Positions 13,632-17,887 of a stretch of DNA of 17,887 bases are shown piece after piece. Position numbers and translations under genes: made by a program. Each line of letters starts with the position of its first letter. Position 1 is the first letter of the stretch. Origin of the DNA: Spirochaetaceae bacterium. GTDB taxonomy: Bacteria > Spirochaetota > Spirochaetia > Treponematales > Breznakiellaceae. Under the pieces are notes generated by a model. That model searched no databases, was not told the DNA's origin, and saw only the letters and a program-made list of their open reading frames with translations. Where the stretch lies: assembly GCA_031265015.1 (NCBI GenBank), contig JAISDG010000159.1, positions 1 to 17,887 on the forward strand. The letters are read 5' to 3'.

Positions 13632-15815
13632 TTATTCTCCAAAAATAGACTGTTTGATCCGCCTTAAAAGGCTGATCTTGCCCAGGGGGATTTTTACGGG
13701 ATCCTTCCCGTCCCTGGGCCGGACGGTTAATATCATCTCACCGCCCTTTTTTTCAAAATTCTCCGGGGTTCCCAGGATTTTCTGTTCCCCCGGTCCGGGG
13801 GCTGTTCCGGGAGTGTTCCAGGTTATCTCCAACAGGGAACCGGAGGCCATCGCCTGCCGGGCAATGCCGGTCTTACCCACATAATCCAGGGACCGGGCTT
13901 CCAGTTTTTCGTACCGCAGGGAAACATCCTTAAGCTGGGTTTCACTCACTATCAGCCGCCGCTCTATCCGGTTTTCCAGCTCTTCCCGCTCCTGCCTGGT
14001 CAGCGCAAGATCCGCCAGGGCCGCCCGGAACCGTTCCTTGAAGGCTGCGGCGCGATCCGCCGGGTGTTCCGCCCGCTCCGGTGAAACCGGAACGGCTATG
14101 CCGGGCAGCGCCGGTCCGGGGGAGGGAAAGGCCGCGGCGGGCTCCCCCGAAGGGTTTCCATATTCGGGCCGGGCCACAATGTCCACCCCGGCGTTATGGA
14201 GCGCTTCCTCCGCCTCTCCGGCGCTCCCGGAAAGAAGGTACACCCCCGGCGCCAGGGTCTGTTTAATCAGGGCCGCCAGGGGTCCCGTTTCCGCCAGATA
14301 ACGGTGTTCCCCCCCCAGGGACAGCACCACTCCCTGATGGAGAGAGACTTCCCGGTAGCGCTTTTCCCAGTCGTTAAGGTTCCATTTCAGGGCATCCCCC
14401 GCCCGGCCCCCGGAGAGCCGTTCCAGGAGATCCCCCATGAAGGCGGCGTCGTATCCCCGGTTAAAGCCCCGGATTACCGAGTCCCGGGACAGGGTAAAAC
14501 GGACCGTGGTTCCCGTTTCTTCCACCGAGGCAAAGGCGGCCAAATCCAGGGCGTCGGAAAACCGGATACCGGGATACAGGATACAGGAAAAATCCGAATC
14601 CATAGCCACAGGGGGATGCGTTCCGGGGGCGCCCTGAACTGGTGAATATTGCGAATATTCACCTTGCGAATATTCACCCTGCGGACGTCCATCCGGCGGA
14701 GATATGGGGCGGTACGCTTTTTTGCCCCGGACCGGCGTTTCAGCAAAAAGGCCCGCCAAAACCAGGGACCGGAGCAGGACCGGAGCGGGGGGAAAATTCG
14801 CCGCCGGTCCCATAAAGCCAAAGGCCGCTTCTTCTTCCCGGCGATAAAGTTCCGCCAGTTTGATCAGGGTGGTTTCGGGCAGGATCCCCGCCTTTTCCGA
14901 AGAGGAAACCAGCCCGTGGATAAGACGGACCGTACTCTTTAAAAGGCTCCGGTTCAGATAGACAGGACTGCGGTGGAGATACAGGGCTATTCCGCCGGCC
15001 AGGTATTCAAAACATTCCCGGGCCGGAAGCTCTTTAAAGGCTTCCAGCCTGGCGGTTTCGGGAAGGAGGAACTCCCCCTGGGGAACCAGCAGTCCCAGGG
15101 AAACCAGGCCTCCGGTGAGGGCTTCCATATCCAGGCCGGGAAAAAGCCGGCGGCCGGCGTCTTCTGTTTTTTTGCTCAGCGAAAGTCCTTCGTTCAGGGA
15201 TCCCTCGGTTTTTAAAACGGCCTGGCCGGAAAGCAGGCAGGCAAACAGCGCCGCCAGGGTTCTGCTGTTCAGCGGAGGCGCGCCCGGTCCCGCGCCTTCA
15301 GCGCCGGGGGCGTCCGCTTCATTTGCCTTCGGCGCGGCATTTGCCTCCGGCGTTTCCGGACTCCCGGGTTCCGCCAGGGCGGGGAAGAGTACGGAGGTAT
15401 CTTTCGCCGCAGGGGCCAGGATTTTTTCCAGCCGGGGATTCAGGGCGATCCGGAGCTTATCCTCGTCCCGGAACCGGTAGATGATGAGCCGTTCTTCCAG
15501 ATTGAGCAGCAGACTGTGAAGCTCGGCATAGGAATATTCCCCCGAAAAAAAGCGTTCCAGTTCCCCCGGCAGCGGTTCTTCAAGCAGGGCTATGGCGGCA
15601 ATAATCCTCCGGTCATGATCGTCAATATAGGCGGCGATGGCTTCCTGGATTTCAGGCCGGGCGGCAAAGGCGGAAAGATCCTCCAGCAGGTTCTGCTTGT
15701 TAAAGGGGGTTTTGATGCTTCCCAGAATGCTCCGCATCAGTTCAAAGAACGTATTATCGGGAAGGGTTACCAGCGCGGACTGCCAAAAAGAAACGGACCG
15801 GAAGGGCATTTTCAC
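13632..15815 (-). CDS. XPB/Ssl2 N-terminal-domain (Helicase_C_3-like) protein
   Basis: This 727-residue protein is encoded directly downstream of the XPB helicase, starting with a GTG that overlaps the helicase stop by 4 bases (GTGA). An AAAGGAG site (15827-15821) lies 5 bases before that GTG. It has no helicase motifs. Residues about 1-135 are helical, with LLLNLEERLIIYR-type winged-helix character. A Pro/Ala-rich linker covers about 150-182. Residues about 400-540 contain the SCILYPGIRFSDALDLAAFASVEET and FTLSRDSVIRGFNRGYDAAFMGDLLERLSGG stretch typical of proteins annotated as XPB/Ssl2 N-terminal domain. A charged coiled-coil-like segment (about 592-646) precedes a C-terminal beta-rich module (647-722) that resembles WYL/SH3-like domains. 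A comparable protein sits next to the ercc3/XPB gene in mycobacteria. Its function is unknown; it may load or regulate the helicase. Confidence 0.78.
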   Translation of the reverse strand: MKMPFRSVSFWQSALVTLPDNTFFELMRSILGSIKTPFNKQNLLEDLSAFAARPEIQEAIAAYIDDHDRRIIAAIALLEEPLPGELERFFSGEYSYAELHSLLLNLEERLIIYRFRDEDKLRIALNPRLEKILAPAAKDTSVLFPALAEPGSPETPEANAAPKANEADAPGAEGAGPGAPPLNSRTLAALFACLLSGQAVLKTEGSLNEGLSLSKKTEDAGRRLFPGLDMEALTGGLVSLGLLVPQGEFLLPETARLEAFKELPARECFEYLAGGIALYLHRSPVYLNRSLLKSTVRLIHGLVSSSEKAGILPETTLIKLAELYRREEEAAFGFMGPAANFPPAPVLLRSLVLAGLFAETPVRGKKAYRPISPPDGRPQGEYSQGEYSQYSPVQGAPGTHPPVAMDSDFSCILYPGIRFSDALDLAAFASVEETGTTVRFTLSRDSVIRGFNRGYDAAFMGDLLERLSGGRAGDALKWNLNDWEKRYREVSLHQGVVLSLGGEHRYLAETGPLAALIKQTLAPGVYLLSGSAGEAEEALHNAGVDIVARPEYGNPSGEPAAAFPSPGPALPGIAVPVSPERAEHPADRAAAFKERFRAALADLALTRQEREELENRIERRLIVSETQLKDVSLRYEKLEARSLDYVGKTGIARQAMASGSLLEITWNTPGTAPGPGEQKILGTPENFEKKGGEMILTVRPRDGKDPVKIPLGKISLLRRIKQSIFGE
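14641..14680. repeat. AT-rich palindrome plus 15-base tandem repeat inside a gene
   Basis: GGTGAATATT (14641-14650) and AATATTCACC (14654-14663) form a perfect 10-base inverted repeat around GCG. The 15-base unit starting GCGAATATTCACC is then repeated in tandem (14651-14665 and 14666-14680, one mismatch). On the coding (minus) strand it encodes repeated Gly-Glu-Tyr-Ser-Gln and stays in frame. Its AT content stands out from the surrounding GC-rich gene. Confidence 0.75.
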
Positions 15816-17557
15816 CGGCTCTCCTTTACCGCTTCGGCTTTCCCTTCGGTCCAGTGCTGGATCGAATAACGGTAGCCCTGCTCGGCAAGGAATTTCTGGC
15901 GGTTTGCGGCAAAATCCTCTTCCACCGTGGCCCGGGATACAATCGTGTAGAAGTAGGAATTTTTATTTTCCTTTGGCCGGAGGATCCGTCCCAGCCGCTG
16001 GGCTTCCTCCTGCCGGGAACCGAAGGAGCCGGAGATTTGTACCGCCATGGAAGCGTCCGGAAGGTCCAGGGCAAAGTTGGCCACCTTGGAAACGACCATA
16101 ACCTTAAGGTCGCCTTTTTTGAAGGCCCCGTAGATCCGTTCCCGCTCGGCGTTAGGGGTCTTTCCCGTTACCAGGGGCGCTTTAAGCAGCCGGGCGATGG
16201 ATTCCAGCTGGGAAATGTACTGGCCTATCACCAGGATATGATCCAAAGGATGATTGGCGATCAGCTCCAGCGCCGCCTCTTCCTTGCGGGGATTTTCCGC
16301 GGCAATGCGGTACTTTTCCCGCCTGCCCGCCACCGCATAGGGAATTTTAAGTTTGCCGGGCAGATCCAGCCGTACTTCAACGCAGAAAGCTTCGGCGATC
16401 CAGCCCTTTCGTTCCAGGTCTTTCCAGGGCACATCGTAGCGCTTGGGCCCCACCAGGCTGAACATCGCGTCTTCCGCGCCGTCCTCCCGGACCAGCGTCG
16501 CCGTAAGGCCCAGACGCCTTACGGCCTGAAGTTCGGCGGTAACCCGGAATACCGGCGCGGGCAGGAGATGTACTTCGTCATAAATGATAAGCCCCCAGGG
16601 ATGGGTGCGGAACAGGGTAAAGTGGGGAAAATCCCCGCCTTTGGCGGGCCGCCAGGTAAGGATCTGGTAGGTGGCAATGGTAACCGGAGCCACCGCCTTT
16701 GAATCCCCCGAATACTCGGCAATCTGATCCCGGGTCAGGGTGGTTTTATCCAGCAGTTCGTCGATCCACTGGTGCACCGCCGCCACATTGGCGGAGAGGA
16801 TCAGGGTACTGGTTTTTAGAAGGGCCATCACCGTCATGCCAACGATGGTCTTGCCGGACCCGCAGGGAAGCACCACCACCCCAAAGCCCGTTCCAGGCCC
16901 GCCGTTTCCCAGCACCGACCGGGCAGCTTCGGCCTGGTAATCCCGCAGGATAAAGGGCTGTCCCGAAACACAGCGGTCCCGCAGGCCGATCTCCAGGGCT
17001 GCCCCTTCCCTTAAGGGAGCTTCGTCCTCTACAGGCCAGCCAAGCTTAATCAGTTCCTGCTTTACCGTTCCCCGGTCGGTCAGCTTAAGGACAAATCCTC
17101 CTTCGGTTTTGGTAAGATAGTTCCCCAGGGTCCTGGCGGCGGCGATTTCCTTTTCCACCGCGCTGTCCTCCGTCACCAGAAGCAGTTTTTCCGTCCCCGG
17201 CGCGGCCCCGGCAGCCGTGGCCCCGGCCTCGGCAGACTGCCCCGGCGGCTCCGCCCGGAGCCGTATCCTGCCGTACCGGGCCATGGTATCCGCAAAGCCG
17301 CCGGTGATCCCTTCGGGTACCTCGTAGCGGCTGTAGGCGTTAAGGGTCTTTACCACATCCGCGGGAGTCAGGCCCGCGCTGGCCGCGTTCCACAGGGACA
17401 GGGGGCTGATGCGGTAGGTATGGATATGCTCGGGGGATTTTTCCAGTTCCGCAAAGGGCAGAATTGCCGCCCGGACATCCTCCGCTCCTTTGGCGTGTAC
17501 ATCCAGAAGCAGGGTTCTGTCGCTCTGTACGATAAGGGGTTTTGACGCGGAACTCAT
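15812..17557 (-). CDS. Bacterial XPB/Ssl2-type superfamily 2 DNA helicase
   Basis: This 581-residue protein is a 3'-5' superfamily 2 helicase of the XPB (ERCC3) type. The N-terminus PLIVQSDRTLLLDV and YRISPLSLWNAASAGLTP are typical of bacterial XPB. A damage-recognition-like segment and a Pro/Ala-rich insert (about 103-122) precede the motor. RDYQAEA (205-211) is the Q-motif region. Walker A is PCGSGKT (231-237) and the DEVH box is at 327-330. Motif III GLTATL (350-355) is followed by the XPB-specific RED motif (357-359). Motif VI is QRLGRILRP (520-528). Roles in DNA opening, repair or transcription are known for the family; the bacterial role is unclear. ATG 17557 has no Shine-Dalgarno sequence but has TATAAT 8 bases upstream. 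It is the first gene of a three-gene operon with 4-base and 1-base junctions. Confidence 0.93.
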   Translation of the reverse strand: MSSASKPLIVQSDRTLLLDVHAKGAEDVRAAILPFAELEKSPEHIHTYRISPLSLWNAASAGLTPADVVKTLNAYSRYEVPEGITGGFADTMARYGRIRLRAEPPGQSAEAGATAAGAAPGTEKLLLVTEDSAVEKEIAAARTLGNYLTKTEGGFVLKLTDRGTVKQELIKLGWPVEDEAPLREGAALEIGLRDRCVSGQPFILRDYQAEAARSVLGNGGPGTGFGVVVLPCGSGKTIVGMTVMALLKTSTLILSANVAAVHQWIDELLDKTTLTRDQIAEYSGDSKAVAPVTIATYQILTWRPAKGGDFPHFTLFRTHPWGLIIYDEVHLLPAPVFRVTAELQAVRRLGLTATLVREDGAEDAMFSLVGPKRYDVPWKDLERKGWIAEAFCVEVRLDLPGKLKIPYAVAGRREKYRIAAENPRKEEAALELIANHPLDHILVIGQYISQLESIARLLKAPLVTGKTPNAERERIYGAFKKGDLKVMVVSKVANFALDLPDASMAVQISGSFGSRQEEAQRLGRILRPKENKNSYFYTIVSRATVEEDFAANRQKFLAEQGYRYSIQHWTEGKAEAVKESR

Positions 17558-17565
17558 AACTATAG

Positions 17566-17571
17566 ATTATA
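17566..17571 (-). promoter_or_regulatory. -10 box for the XPB operon, leaderless type
   Basis: A perfect TATAAT on the minus strand ends 8 bases before the ATG at 17557. No convincing -35 hexamer lies 16-18 bases upstream (the 17-base position reads CGGTTT). Transcription would start within a few bases of the start codon. The missing -35 box lowers confidence. Confidence 0.4.
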
Positions 17572-17577
17572 ATAGAG

Positions 17578-17616
17578 AAAAACGCCGGAAACCGCTATAG
17601 TTAAAGGGCGTTTTTT
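17578..17616. terminator. Possible hairpin with T-tracts on both strands
   Basis: AAAAACGCC (17578-17586) pairs with GGCGTTTTT (17607-17615) across a 20-base loop, and each strand ends in a run of T. It could terminate putP read-through before the XPB promoter. The GC part of the stem is only about 4 pairs and the loop is large. Confidence 0.3.
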
Positions 17617-17623
17617 AGTTATA

Positions 17624-17655
17624 AGCCACCCGCCTTATCCGTAAGGCGGGTGGTT
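17624..17655. terminator. Strong 12-base-pair hairpin downstream of putP
   Basis: CCACCCGCCTTA (17626-17637) and TAAGGCGGGTGG (17642-17653) form a perfect 12-base-pair stem with a TCCG loop; flanking bases add a G-T and an A-T pair. It lies 15 bases after the putP stop. On the minus strand it is followed by CTTATAACT, not a clean T-tract, so it may act with the second hairpin at 17578-17616 or as an mRNA 3'-end stabiliser. Confidence 0.5.
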
Positions 17656-17668
17656 AATTTGGAATCGC

Positions 17669-17887
17669 TTAAAATTCCATAGTCTTTGCCTTTTCAAATT
17701 CCTTTTCGATTTCCGGCGAAGGTTTCCTGGTAACAAGGCTTACGACGAAGATCACGACGCAGGAAATAACAAAGGCCGGAAGCAGCTCGTAGATGGCAAA
17801 AACGCCGCCCAGCCTGGCGATAGCCTGTTTCCAGATAACCACCATCGCGCCGCCCGAAACCATGCCGGCAACCGCGGCGGGAAACGT
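17669..17887 (-). CDS. putP: Sodium/proline symporter PutP family, C-terminal part (5' end outside window)
   Basis: The frame is open to the window edge, so only the last 72 residues are visible. They contain the end of a transmembrane segment (AAVAGMVSGGAMVVIWKQ), a loop with ARLGGVFAIYELLP, a full hydrophobic helix (PAFVISCVVIFVVSLVT), and a charged cytoplasmic tail (RKPSPEIEKEFEKAKTMEF). This closely follows the C-terminus of PutP-type sodium:solute symporters (GG-F-IYE-P-F, helix, then KP-E). The protein would import proline or a related solute with sodium across the inner membrane. It is separated from the XPB operon by about 110 bases carrying two hairpins, so it is probably a separate transcription unit. 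Confidence 0.85.
   Translation of the reverse strand, partial: TFPAAVAGMVSGGAMVVIWKQAIARLGGVFAIYELLPAFVISCVVIFVVSLVTRKPSPEIEKEFEKAKTMEF

Noticed and set aside
13631..13642. TTG 13642 as the start of the NYN gene
   Set aside because: GGAG at 13640-13637 overlaps that start and is properly spaced for ATG 13630 instead.
1..17887. tRNA, rRNA, CRISPR array, transposase or prophage genes
   Set aside because: I looked for cloverleaf-like stretches, regularly spaced repeats and transposase or integrase motifs and saw none; genes fill nearly the whole window.

Overview
The window looks like a chromosomal segment of a GC-rich spirochaete related to Treponema, possibly a termite-gut type. The evidence is the protein families themselves: a MurE/MurD pair with spirochaete-style motifs, PilZ proteins with treponemal architecture, a SpoIIAA/RsbW-like pair, a bacterial XPB helicase and a PutP C-terminus. 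The taxonomic call is an inference from protein resemblance only. Coding density is very high, no gap exceeds about 115 bases, and I see no tRNA, rRNA, insertion sequence, phage gene or CRISPR array.

Layout. (1) 1-6202, cell wall and translation: the 3' part of murE (+), then two minus-strand genes (a secreted FecR-domain protein and a DUF2804 protein) inserted between murE and murD, then murD-epmA (+). murD and the FecR gene diverge from a 74-base region with overlapping promoter signals and a three-copy TAGTAT/ATACTA repeat. (2) 6228-7583 (+), signalling: a small PilZ-domain protein, a STAS anti-sigma-factor antagonist and a GHKL-type anti-sigma-factor kinase. (3) 7593-9652 (-): a secreted protein with an Ala-rich insertion, then a large protein whose PilZ domain appears to be split by a GAF-like insertion. 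(4) 9716-12796 (+): an HD-domain phosphohydrolase, a ComFB-domain protein with an added beta-rich domain, and a Gfo/Idh/MocA oxidoreductase. (5) 12854-17557 (-): a tightly coupled operon of an XPB/Ssl2 helicase, an XPB N-terminal-domain protein and a NYN-nuclease/LOTUS protein. (6) 17669-17887 (-): the end of a putP-like sodium/proline symporter, followed by hairpins.

Themes. Regions 2-4 hold three candidate cyclic-dinucleotide receptors (two PilZ, one ComFB) within about 5.5 kb, one directly upstream of a partner-switching pair. Region 5 pairs an XPB helicase with a predicted RNase-like nuclease, which could be a bacterial helicase-nuclease system analogous to archaeal XPB-Bax1. At least five genes lack a Shine-Dalgarno sequence and instead have a -10-like box only 7-12 bases before the start codon. 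This suggests leaderless or near-leaderless mRNAs; the clearest case is a back-to-back divergent promoter at 9660-9705.

All calls come from reading the sequence by eye. No database search or structure prediction was run.
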